From positions 116,900-180,899 of the forward strand of contig NZ_BMMM01000008.1 in assembly GCF_014645835.1 (NCBI RefSeq): a DNA stretch of 64,000 bases, read 5' to 3'. This document shows positions 42,507-49,509 of this stretch, piece after piece (position 1 is the stretch's first letter; every line of letters begins with the position of its first letter). The notes beneath the pieces were generated by a model, which was not told the DNA's origin, made no database searches, and saw only the letters and a program-made list of their open reading frames with translations. A program made the position numbers and the translations under genes. The DNA comes from Streptomyces albiflavescens. Its GTDB lineage: Bacteria; Actinomycetota; Actinomycetes; Streptomycetales; Streptomycetaceae.

Positions 42507-42764
42507 CTAGTGGCCCAGAGCCTGCCAGACCGCCACGGCCAGCGCGCCCACGGCCGCGACGGCCGCGAGGGTGGGCAGTGGCCAGCGGGTGTGCTCGAGG
42601 GCGACGACCCGTGCGCTCAGGTCGTCGAGATCCTTGGCGGTCTGGTCGTCGCGCTGAGTGAGCAGCGCCAGTCCGCCCTCGATGCGGGTGAAGCCCACTT
42701 CGAGCGACCGGCGTAACTCTGCGAGTTCCCTTGGGGCCACGGGATGCTCGGGGTCGGCGGTCAC
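42507..42764 (-). CDS. Small membrane protein with coiled coil and TTA codon
   Basis: An 85-residue protein of unknown function. Residues 12-55 form an amphipathic, probably coiled-coil helix (LAELRRSLEVGFTRIEGG, then DQTAKDLDDLSARVVALEH). A single C-terminal transmembrane helix follows (LPTLAAVAAVGALAVAVW). The layout resembles phage XhlA-type and other small membrane coiled-coil proteins, but no phage genes are nearby. The GTG at 42764 has AAAGGAG upstream. Codon 17 is TTA (42716-42714), so like the convergent Nudix gene it is a candidate bldA target. Its stop lies 27 bp from the Nudix stop. Confidence 0.78.
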   Translation of the reverse strand: MTADPEHPVAPRELAELRRSLEVGFTRIEGGLALLTQRDDQTAKDLDDLSARVVALEHTRWPLPTLAAVAAVGALAVAVWQALGH

Positions 42765-42891
42765 GAGTCCGCTCCTTTCCGTAGTCGTCACATCCCTTAC
42801 ATGCGCACGGAAAGTCAACTCGCCTGGTGGACAGGTGGGGAGCGTGTGCGAGGGGCATATGCGAGCCCGGCGCGCACACGGTGTGTGAATG

Positions 42892-42929
42892 GCGCGGGCC
42901 CGGCACCGAAAAGAGTGCCGGGCCCGCGC
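42892..42929 (-). terminator. Terminator of the 3-hydroxyacyl-CoA dehydrogenase gene
   Basis: A perfect 15-bp inverted repeat (42892-42906 with 42915-42929) has an 8-nt loop and lies 38 bp beyond the dehydrogenase stop on the minus strand. Confidence 0.85.
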
Positions 42930-42967
42930 TTGCCCGAGATATACGCACCGTAGTCAGCGCTTCGGTA

Positions 42968-43831
42968 TCACTGGCCGTACGTGTAGAAGCCCGAGCCCGA
43001 CTTCCGGCCCAGGCGTCCCGCGTCCACCATGCGCTGGAGCAGCGGGGGAGCGGCGTACAGGGGCTCCTTGTACTCCTCGTACATCGAGTACGCGACCGAG
43101 GCCACCGTGTCGAGCCCGATCAGGTCGGACAGCTTGAGCGGGCCCATCGGGTGGGCGCAGCCCAGCTCCATGCCGTTGTCGATGTCCTCGCGGCTCGCGA
43201 TGCCCGACTCGAACATCCGGATCGCGGACAGCAGATACGGGATCAGCAGCGCGTTGACCACGAAGCCCGAGCGGTCCTGGGCGCGGATCGCGTGCTTGCC
43301 GAGCGCCTTCTCGGCGAACAGCTGGGCGCGGCCGAGGGTGCCCTCGGAGGTGGTCAGGGCCGGGATCAGCTCGACGAGCTGCTGCACCGGGGCCGGGTTG
43401 AAGAAGTGGATGCCGACGACCTGGTCGGGACGCGAGGTGGCGACCGCGAGCTTCACCAGCGGGATCGAGGAGGTGTTGGAGGCGAGGATCGCGTCCTGCC
43501 GGGTCACCACCTGGTCCAGCACCTGGAAGATCTCGGTCTTCACCTGCTCGTTCTCGACGACGGCTTCGATCACCAGGTCGCGGTCGGCGAACTCGCCGAG
43601 GTCCGTGGTGAAGCTGAGCCGGTCCTGGGTGGCCTTGAGCTCCGCCTCGGAGATCTTTCCGCGGTCGGCCGCCTTGGAGAGAGAGTTGAAGAGCCGGGTG
43701 CGGCCGATCTCCAGGGCTTCACCGGTGGTCTCGGCGACCCTGACGTCCAGACCGGCGCGGGCGCACACCTCGGCAATGCCCGCTCCCATCTGGCCGCAGC
43801 CCACGACTCCGACGCGTTCGATGTCGGTCAC
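42968..43831 (-). CDS. 3-hydroxybutyryl-CoA dehydrogenase family protein
   Basis: A 287-residue NAD-dependent L-3-hydroxyacyl-CoA dehydrogenase. The N-terminal Rossmann motif is VGVVGCGQMGAGIAEVCARA. The substrate-binding region includes AILASNTSSIPLVKLA and the catalytic histidine in VVGIHFFNPAPVQQLVEL. The helical dimerisation domain ends with GRKSGSGFYTYGQ, a standard end for the family. It probably acts in fatty-acid degradation or in making butyryl-CoA/ethylmalonyl-CoA for polyketide precursors. It is transcribed alone. The start is GTG at 43831, and the divergent GHL10 gene begins about 170 bp away. Confidence 0.93.
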   Translation of the reverse strand: MTDIERVGVVGCGQMGAGIAEVCARAGLDVRVAETTGEALEIGRTRLFNSLSKAADRGKISEAELKATQDRLSFTTDLGEFADRDLVIEAVVENEQVKTEIFQVLDQVVTRQDAILASNTSSIPLVKLAVATSRPDQVVGIHFFNPAPVQQLVELIPALTTSEGTLGRAQLFAEKALGKHAIRAQDRSGFVVNALLIPYLLSAIRMFESGIASREDIDNGMELGCAHPMGPLKLSDLIGLDTVASVAYSMYEEYKEPLYAAPPLLQRMVDAGRLGRKSGSGFYTYGQ

Positions 43832-44000
43832 ATCGTCCCCTTCGCTGATCTACGGCACTGGCAGGAGCCCCGTTGTTCGGTGCCTGCTCCGATCGTGCAC
43901 GTTACTCCGAAGTATCGATGATCGATCGTCCGGGTCCGGCATGCTGGGCGCGGAGACGATCCGTGACGGCGCGGATCCGATGGGTATCGGGGGTGCGGAG

Positions 44001-45254
44001 ATGGGGCGACTGTCACGTCGGGCGTTCGCGGTGGCGGCAGTGGCGACGCTGTCCGGGCTCACGACGGCGGGGGATGCCGCGGCATCCCCGGGCCCGAGCT
44101 CCCGGGGCCGCGACCGGGCGCGGGCCGCGAGCGAGCTGCGCGGGATGTGGCTGGCCACCGTCTCGTACCGCGACTGGCCGTCGGGCCCGGGCCTGACCGC
44201 CGCCCAGCAGCGCGCCGAACTCCTCGGCCATCTCGACACCGCCGTGCGCCTCCGCCTCAATGCCGTGATCTTCCAGGTGCGCCCCACGGCCGACGCGTTC
44301 TGGCCCTCACCGTACGAGCCGTGGTCCCAGTACCTGACCGGCGTCCAGGGCGAGGACCCCGGCTGGGACCCGCTGGGCACCGCCGTCACGGAGGCCCATG
44401 CGCGCGGCCTGGAGCTGCACGCATGGTTCAACCCGTACCGGATCGCCAACCACACCGACCCGGCGAGGCTCGTGGCGAACCACCCCGCCCGAGAGCACCC
44501 CGATTGGGTCGTGCCCTACGGCGGGAAGCTCTACTACGACCCCGGGCTGCCCCAGGTCCGAGGGTTCGTCCAGGACGCGATGCTCGACGCCGTGCGGAAG
44601 TACGAGATCGACGCCGTGCACTGGGACGACTACTTCTACCCGTATCCGGTCGCCGGCCAGGCCTTCGACGACGACGCGACGTACGCGGTCCACGGCGCGG
44701 GCTTCCCGGACAGGGCCGCCTGGCGGCGCGACAACATCGACTCTCTGGTCCTGGAGATGGCCGCGCGCATCAAGGAGATCCGGCCCGCGGCACGCTTCGG
44801 GATCAGTCCCTTCGCGGTGTGGCGCAATGCGGGCACCGACGAGCTCGGCTCGCCGACCCGGGCGGGCGTGCAGACGTACGACGATCTCTACGCCGACACC
44901 AGGAAGTGGGTCCGGGAGCGCTGGATCGACTACATCTGCCCGCAGCTGTACTGGAACATCGGTCTTGCCGCCGCCGACTACGCGCAACTGCTGCCCTGGT
45001 GGTCGGCGGTCGCCGAGGGCACGGGCGTGCTGTTGTACGTCGGTGAGGCGCTGTACAAGGCGGGCGATCCGGCGCAGCCCGGGGCCTGGCAGGACCCCGC
45101 CGAACTCTCTCGGCACCTCACCCTCGCGCGCGACTACCCGCAGGTGCGCGGGCACGCCTTCTTCTCGGCCCGGGAGGTCGGCGCGGATCGCATCGGCGCG
45201 ATGGCACGGGTCGTCGCCGACCACTATCAGCGGCCGGCGAAAACTCCGTGTTGA
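44001..45254 (+). CDS. Tat-exported glycosyl hydrolase-like 10 (GHL10) protein
   Basis: A 417-residue secreted protein. The first 30 residues (MGRLSRRAFAVAAVATLSGL) contain the twin-arginine SRRAF pattern, so export is probably by the Tat pathway. The rest is a TIM-barrel GHL10/DUF187 domain: ASELRGMWLATVSYRDWPSG, AVIFQVRPTADAFW, LELHAWFNPYRI, and the acidic stretch EIDAVHWDDYFYPYP, which holds likely catalytic aspartates. Relatives are thought to act on cell-wall or other glycans, but few have been characterised. I chose the ATG at 44001 because it gives a proper Tat signal; upstream ATGs at 43941 and 43980 are possible. Confidence 0.88.
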   Translation: MGRLSRRAFAVAAVATLSGLTTAGDAAASPGPSSRGRDRARAASELRGMWLATVSYRDWPSGPGLTAAQQRAELLGHLDTAVRLRLNAVIFQVRPTADAFWPSPYEPWSQYLTGVQGEDPGWDPLGTAVTEAHARGLELHAWFNPYRIANHTDPARLVANHPAREHPDWVVPYGGKLYYDPGLPQVRGFVQDAMLDAVRKYEIDAVHWDDYFYPYPVAGQAFDDDATYAVHGAGFPDRAAWRRDNIDSLVLEMAARIKEIRPAARFGISPFAVWRNAGTDELGSPTRAGVQTYDDLYADTRKWVRERWIDYICPQLYWNIGLAAADYAQLLPWWSAVAEGTGVLLYVGEALYKAGDPAQPGAWQDPAELSRHLTLARDYPQVRGHAFFSAREVGADRIGAMARVVADHYQRPAKTPC

Positions 45255-45269
45255 ACTCCTGCCTGCGGG

Positions 45270-45464
45270 CTACCGCATCCTGTCCTTGTGGCGGATTTCG
45301 GTGTCGGGGCCCGGTGAGCACACTCCCTCGTGCCCGTCCTCGAACTTCACGCGGTACGGGGGACTGCCTTCCGCTCCCAGGACCTCGGTGATCTCCCCGA
45401 CCTTGTCGTGCTGCCCGACAACCCTGCCGTGCTGCACGAGCTGGTCGCCCTCGGATGCACGCAT
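45270..45464 (-). CDS. DUF1918 domain protein
   Basis: A 64-residue protein with the DUF1918 pattern: MRASEGDQLVQHGRVVGQHD, then GEITEVLGAEGSPPYRVKFE and DGHEGVCSPGPDTEI. The fold is a small SH3-like barrel reported for this actinobacterial family; its function is unknown. The ATG at 45464 is preceded by GAGGAG nine bases upstream. It is convergent with the GHL10 gene, only 15 bp separating the stops. Confidence 0.85.
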   Translation of the reverse strand: MRASEGDQLVQHGRVVGQHDKVGEITEVLGAEGSPPYRVKFEDGHEGVCSPGPDTEIRHKDRMR

Positions 45465-45556
45465 CTGAACGGTCTCCTCGTCGTTTACGGGAGTAACGGT
45501 CCGTGGCCGCGAGTCTACGGCCGGTGGCGCCGGTTGGCCCGGCCCGTGCGTGCCGG

Positions 45557-46531
45557 TCAGCCCCGCGCTCGTTGAGTGAGTGCGATGCACACCAGAACGG
45601 CGGCGGCCGTCAGAGGTGCGGCCGGTGTGAGCTGCTCGCCAAGGAGCAGTACCGACCACACCAGTGTGAGCAGCGGCTGCGCCAGCTGCAACTGGCTGGC
45701 CTTCGGAATTCCGATCGATGCCATGCCGCGGTACCAGACGACCAGGCCGAGGAACTGCGACACGACCGACACCCACAGCAGTCCCGTCACGCTGTGCATG
45801 GTCAGCTGCACGGGCTCCTGCGACAGCGCGATCAGCGCGCCCGGCACCGACAGCGGCAGACACAGGACCAGCGCCCAGCCGATGACCTGCCAGCCCGGCA
45901 TGACGCGAGCCAGTCGGCCGCCCTCGGTATAGCCCGCCGCGCAGATCAGCAACGCTCCGAACAGATACGCGTCCGCGCCGGTCAGCGCGCCACCGCTCTG
46001 CTGCACGGTGAACGCGATCACCGCGGCCGCGCCCGCGACGGCCGCCAGCCAGAACATCCGCGAGGGCCGCGCCCCGGTGCGCAGCGTCGAGAACAGCGCG
46101 GTCGTCAGCGGCAGCAGCCCGACCACCACGGCCGCATGGGCGGTGGTCGATGTCTGCAGCGCGAGCGTCGTCAGCAGTGGGAAGCCGAGCACGACACCCG
46201 CGGCGACGACGGCCAGCCCCGCCAGATGGCGTCGGCCCGGCACGGGAACACGCAGCGCCAGAAGGCAGCCACCCGCGATGACCGCTGCCAGAACACTGCG
46301 GACGGCCACCAGAGACCAGGGACCGAAGCCCTCCAGACCCCAGGCGGTGGAGGGGAAGGTCAGGGAGAAGGCCGTGACGCCGAGGGCGGCTTGGAGCGTG
46401 CCCGAGCGGCGGGCCGTCGCAGCGGTCCGAAGGGTGTCGTTCGCGGCGCTCCGAGCAGTCTCGCTCGCGGCGGTCCCGGCGGTGACAACTGCTATCGAAG
46501 TCTCGGCGGTAGCGCTATCCTGTGTTCTCAT
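45557..46531 (-). CDS. EamA/DMT family transporter
   Basis: A 324-residue inner-membrane transporter with about ten hydrophobic segments arranged as two EamA (DUF6) halves, as in RhaT/YdcZ-like metabolite exporters. Landmarks are STAWGLEGFGPWSLVAVRSV in the first half and WVSVVSQFLGLVVWYRGMAS plus QPLLTLVWSVLLLGEQLTP in the second. The N-terminal 40 residues are Ala/Thr-rich and hydrophilic. Its ATG overlaps the ATG of the divergent MocR gene by two bases (CATG), so both transcripts may lack leaders. MocR-EamA divergent pairs are common, with the regulator controlling the transporter. The substrate is unknown. Confidence 0.9.
   Translation of the reverse strand: MRTQDSATAETSIAVVTAGTAASETARSAANDTLRTAATARRSGTLQAALGVTAFSLTFPSTAWGLEGFGPWSLVAVRSVLAAVIAGGCLLALRVPVPGRRHLAGLAVVAAGVVLGFPLLTTLALQTSTTAHAAVVVGLLPLTTALFSTLRTGARPSRMFWLAAVAGAAAVIAFTVQQSGGALTGADAYLFGALLICAAGYTEGGRLARVMPGWQVIGWALVLCLPLSVPGALIALSQEPVQLTMHSVTGLLWVSVVSQFLGLVVWYRGMASIGIPKASQLQLAQPLLTLVWSVLLLGEQLTPAAPLTAAAVLVCIALTQRARG
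46516..46531. promoter_or_regulatory. Overlapping divergent start codons with flanking -10 elements
   Basis: CATG at 46529-46532 provides the ATG of the MocR gene on the plus strand (46530) and the ATG of the EamA gene on the minus strand (46531). TATCCT at 46516-46521 is placed to start a leaderless MocR mRNA. TACGCT, read on the minus strand just beyond position 46536, is similarly placed for EamA. Each promoter would lie inside the other's coding sequence. Confidence 0.6.
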
Positions 46532-47963
46532 GCAAGAGCGTAGCAGTGTGGGAGATCTGGCGAATCAGCTGCGCCGGGAGTTGGACCGCTACTCACCCGG
46601 TGGAAAGCTGCCGTCGAGTCGGGCACTCGTGGAGCGGTTCCGGGTGAGCCCGGTGACGGTGTCCCGGGCGCTGGCGCAGCTCGCCGCCGAGGGTCTTGTG
46701 GTCACCCGGCCCGGCGCCGGCGCGTTCCGGGCGCAGCCGCGTACCGCCCCCGCTCCGGCCGGGGACACCGCCTGGCAGGAGCTCGCGCTCAGCGCGGACG
46801 CCACGGCCGAACTCGTACCACGCACGGTGGACGCGTCCGGTGTCCTCGTCTCGCTCGCCGCCCCGCCGCCCGGTGTCGTCGAGTTCAACGGCGGCTATCT
46901 GCACCCGTCGCTGCAGCCGGAGCGGGCGATGGGCGCGGCCCTGTCCCGGGCTGGGCGCCGTCCCGGGGCCTGGTCCAGGCCGCCCATGGAGGGGCTCGCG
47001 GAACTGCGCGAGTGGTTCGCGCGGTGGATCGGGGGAGCGATCACCGCGGCCGAGGTGCTCATCGCGGCGGGCGGTCAGTCCGCGCTGACGACCGCCCTGC
47101 GCGCGCTCGCGCCGCCCGGGGCGCCGGTCCTGGTCGAATCGCCGACCTACCCCGGCATGCTGGCGATCGCCCGCGCGGCCGGACTGCGCCCCGTGCCGGT
47201 GCCCGTCGACGCCGACGGCGTGAAGCCGGAACTGCTCGTCGACGCCTTCAGGGCGACCGGCGCCCGCGTCTTCGTCTGCCAGCCGCTGTTCCAGAATCCG
47301 ACGGGCGCCGTCCTCGCGCCCGCGCGGCGGGGCGAGGTGCTGCGCATCGCGCGCGAGGCCGGTGCGTTCGTGGTCGAGGACGATTTCGTACGCCGTCTGG
47401 TGCACGAGGACTCGGGCCCGCTGCCCAGGCCGCTGGCCGCGGAGGACCCCGACGGAGTCGTCGTGCATGTCGGCTCGCTGACCAAGGCGACCTCGCCGAG
47501 CTTCCGGGTGAGCGCACTGGCCGCGCGCGGTCCGGTACTCGAGCGGCTGCGCGCCATCCAGGTCGTCGACTCCTTCTTCGTACCGCGCCCGCTCCAGGAG
47601 GCTGCGCTCGAACTCGTCGGGTCACCCGCCTGGCCCCGCCATCTCCGCGCCCTGAGCGCCGAGTTGAAGGCTCGCCGCGACACGATGACCTCCGCGCTGC
47701 GCCTGGACCTTCCCGAACTCTCCCTCCCCCACATCCCGTTCGGCGGCTACCATCTCTGGCTGCGCCTGCCCGACGGCACGGACGAGTCCGCCCTGGTCAC
47801 CGCCGCCCTCCGCGCGGGCGTCGCCGTCACTCCCGGCCGCCCCTACTTCAGCGCCGAACCCCCGGCCGCCCACCTCCGGTTGAGCTTCGCGGCGGTGGCG
47901 GGGGCGGAGGAGATCACGGAGGGGGTGCGCAGACTGCGGGCGGCGTGCGCGGAGGTGTTGTAG
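46530..47963 (+). CDS. MocR/PdxR-type regulator (GntR HTH fused to aminotransferase domain)
   Basis: A 477-residue fusion. Residues 5-75 are a GntR winged HTH (SSRALVERFRVSPVTVSRAL). The rest is an aminotransferase fold used as a PLP-dependent sensor: GGQSALTTALRALAPPGAPV, LVESPTYPGMLAIARAAGLR, FVCQPLFQNPTGAVLAP and the PLP lysine in HVGSLTKATSPSFRVSALAA. The arginine-bearing C-terminal end (PPAAHLRLSFAAV) is intact. MocR proteins typically respond to PLP or an amino compound and regulate a divergent gene, here the EamA transporter. It has no room for a leader or a ribosome binding site, supporting leaderless translation. Confidence 0.92.
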   Translation: MQERSSVGDLANQLRRELDRYSPGGKLPSSRALVERFRVSPVTVSRALAQLAAEGLVVTRPGAGAFRAQPRTAPAPAGDTAWQELALSADATAELVPRTVDASGVLVSLAAPPPGVVEFNGGYLHPSLQPERAMGAALSRAGRRPGAWSRPPMEGLAELREWFARWIGGAITAAEVLIAAGGQSALTTALRALAPPGAPVLVESPTYPGMLAIARAAGLRPVPVPVDADGVKPELLVDAFRATGARVFVCQPLFQNPTGAVLAPARRGEVLRIAREAGAFVVEDDFVRRLVHEDSGPLPRPLAAEDPDGVVVHVGSLTKATSPSFRVSALAARGPVLERLRAIQVVDSFFVPRPLQEAALELVGSPAWPRHLRALSAELKARRDTMTSALRLDLPELSLPHIPFGGYHLWLRLPDGTDESALVTAALRAGVAVTPGRPYFSAEPPAAHLRLSFAAVAGAEEITEGVRRLRAACAEVL

Positions 47964-48347
47964 CCGGCCCGCGCCGGAGATCTTCGGACCGTCCGGCGTT
48001 CGAGGACGAGCACGCAGCGCGATGCGGCAAGCCGCGGCGCGGGGACGCCTTGGGCGAAGCTCGGCTTCGAGCCGCTCGACCGCCCCGACCAGTGGATGGC
48101 GCTCAGGCTCCCCTCGGTCCGCATCGGCGCGCCCGCCTCCGGCAGGTCCGCAATCGGCGAGCGCGCCTCCGGCAGGCCCGCACCGGCGAGCCCGCTCCGC
48201 GTACCCGCTCCGGCAGGCCCGCACCGGCAGGCCCGCACCGGCAGGCCCGCACCGGCAGGCCCGCTCCGCGTACCCGCTTCAGTGAGCTTGCGGATACCCT
48301 GCGTAACCCCCCTTGACCTGCGGAGTCCCGCGCTCCACCATCTCCGC
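47964..48347. other. Repeat-rich gene-free region with possible gene remnant
   Basis: The left end carries CCGTCCGGCGTTCGAGGACG (about 47989-48008), a sequence very common between streptomycete genes. At 48050-48120 one frame reads LGFEPLDRPDQWMALRLPS, which looks like the C-terminal strand of an acetyltransferase or similar enzyme without the rest of the gene. From 48120 the DNA dissolves into GGCAGGCCCGCAC repeats. No intact gene is supported. Confidence 0.5.
48190..48279. repeat. 14-bp tandem repeat flanked by a 20-bp direct repeat
   Basis: CGGCAGGCCCGCAC is repeated four times at 48211-48266 (the last copy ends CTC). GCCCGCTCCGCGTACCCGCT occurs on both sides, at 48190-48209 and 48260-48279. 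Further diverged GGCAGG/GGCGAG units extend to the left. Confidence 0.9.
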
Positions 48348-48941
48348 ATGCATCTTCGGGTCACGTTCGTCGCCGCCGCGCGCAGCTCCTCGCTGCTCGC
48401 GGAGCGCTTCCAGGACGAGCGGCCGCTGGACCAGGCCGGCTGGGACGAGGTGCAGCGCGCCGCCCCCGAGCTGGTGTCGCTGGCGGCGTCCGAGCTGCGC
48501 TACTGCTCGCCGACGCCACGCAGCCGTGCCACCGGCGACGCCCTCGGGTACGGGCCGCTCGTCCAGCTCGCGCTGCGCGACTGCGACATGGGCCGGTGGC
48601 GGGGCTTCACGCTGGGCGAGGCGATGGCCCGTGAACCCCAGGCCGTCGATGCCTGGCTCGCCGATCCCCGGTCCACGCCCCACGGCGGCGAATCGCTGCT
48701 GGCCTTCATCGCTCGCGTCGGCGCCTGGCTCGACACCAGGCCCGCCGACGACGGCGGGCGCATCGTCGCCGTGGCCGAACCCTCCGTGATCCGGGCCGCA
48801 CTGGTCTACGCCCTGAAGGCGCCGCCTGCGACGTACTGGAACATCGATGTGCGCCCGCTGTCGACGACCACCGTCACGGGCCGGGCCGGTCGCTGGAACC
48901 TGCGCTTCGACGGAGCTTTCACTCAGTCCACGCGCGCGTAG
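48348..48941 (+). CDS. Degenerate histidine phosphatase family protein
   Basis: A 197-residue protein with the phosphoglycerate-mutase-like fold: LRVTFVAAARSSSLLAERFQ, ELRYCSPTPRSRATGDALGY, DMGRWRGFTLGEAMAREPQA and TPHGGESLLAFIARVGAWLD. The catalytic RHG motif that should follow the first strand is replaced by AAARS, so the phosphohistidine is absent. Other family residues such as the HGGES glutamate remain. It therefore probably binds a ligand without classical phosphatase chemistry. Similar RHG-less streptomycete homologues exist, often near cobalt transport genes, but none is here. Its 3' end overlaps the convergent DUF6314 gene by 19 bp. Confidence 0.82.
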   Translation: MHLRVTFVAAARSSSLLAERFQDERPLDQAGWDEVQRAAPELVSLAASELRYCSPTPRSRATGDALGYGPLVQLALRDCDMGRWRGFTLGEAMAREPQAVDAWLADPRSTPHGGESLLAFIARVGAWLDTRPADDGGRIVAVAEPSVIRAALVYALKAPPATYWNIDVRPLSTTTVTGRAGRWNLRFDGAFTQSTRA

Positions 48942-49372
48942 TCGGTGGTGAGTACCAGGTCCTTCGCGGGCCCCCGCACGCGCCACACGGTCCGCCACCG
49001 GTTCTCGTCGCGGACGGTGAACTCGCCCCGGTAGAGGTCCGCCACGCACGGATGGTCGGCGATGTGCCGCCCCGTGGTCAGGTCCAGATCGTGAAAGGGA
49101 CGGCCGTCGGAGAACCGGACGGCCGCGCTGCCCGGGCGCTCTCCCGGCAGGAACCACAGCGTCCGCTCGGCGGGCCGGGGCGTGCCCTGCCAGACGAAGG
49201 TCCCGGACTCCTGATGGAGGAGGCCGTCGCCGCCGTCCTCAAGTGGCGAGAAGACGGTCGTCCCCGTGAAGCGTCCCTCGGCGCCGCTCGCCAGATCCCG
49301 CACCGAGCGCTCCACCCGCCACTCGCCGGTCAGGTAGGCCAGCACATCCGTCACTGGCCAGAACTCGCCCAT
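48923..49372 (-). CDS. DUF6314 family protein
   Basis: A 149-residue protein matching the DUF6314 pattern: VLAYLTGEWRVERSVRDLAS, GRFTGTTVFSPL, LHQESGTFVWQGTPRPAERT and GRHIADHPCVADLYRGEFTV. It resembles a small lipocalin-like beta barrel; function unknown. The ATG at 49372 is the only good start near the conserved N-terminus. The gene is divergent from the secreted arabinofuranosidase gene, and the spaced palindrome between them could affect both. Confidence 0.82.
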   Translation of the reverse strand: MGEFWPVTDVLAYLTGEWRVERSVRDLASGAEGRFTGTTVFSPLEDGGDGLLHQESGTFVWQGTPRPAERTLWFLPGERPGSAAVRFSDGRPFHDLDLTTGRHIADHPCVADLYRGEFTVRDENRWRTVWRVRGPAKDLVLTTDYARVD

Positions 49373-49444
49373 ACCGACCCGCTCTCCGTCCCGTCCGATG
49401 CTGCGCGACCCATTGACGCACTCCGGCCCCCTCCCTATCTTGCC

Positions 49445-49479
49445 GTTCGAAGTATTGATCGACGTCTGATATTTCGAAC
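49445..49479. promoter_or_regulatory. Spaced inverted repeat, candidate operator for the arabinofuranosidase gene
   Basis: GTTCGAAGTAT (49445-49455) and ATATTTCGAAC (49469-49479) form an inverted repeat matching at 10 of 11 positions around a 13-bp spacer centred on GACGTC. It lies 30-65 bp upstream of the arabinofuranosidase start, where a sugar-responsive repressor could bind. Confidence 0.55.
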
Positions 49480-49509
49480 AACTCAACACTACTGAGCCGC
49501 GGAGTATCC

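Noticed and set aside
42507..42764. Phage lysis module (XhlA-like)
   Set aside because: The coiled-coil plus membrane layout is generic, and no endolysin, holin or other phage gene is nearby.
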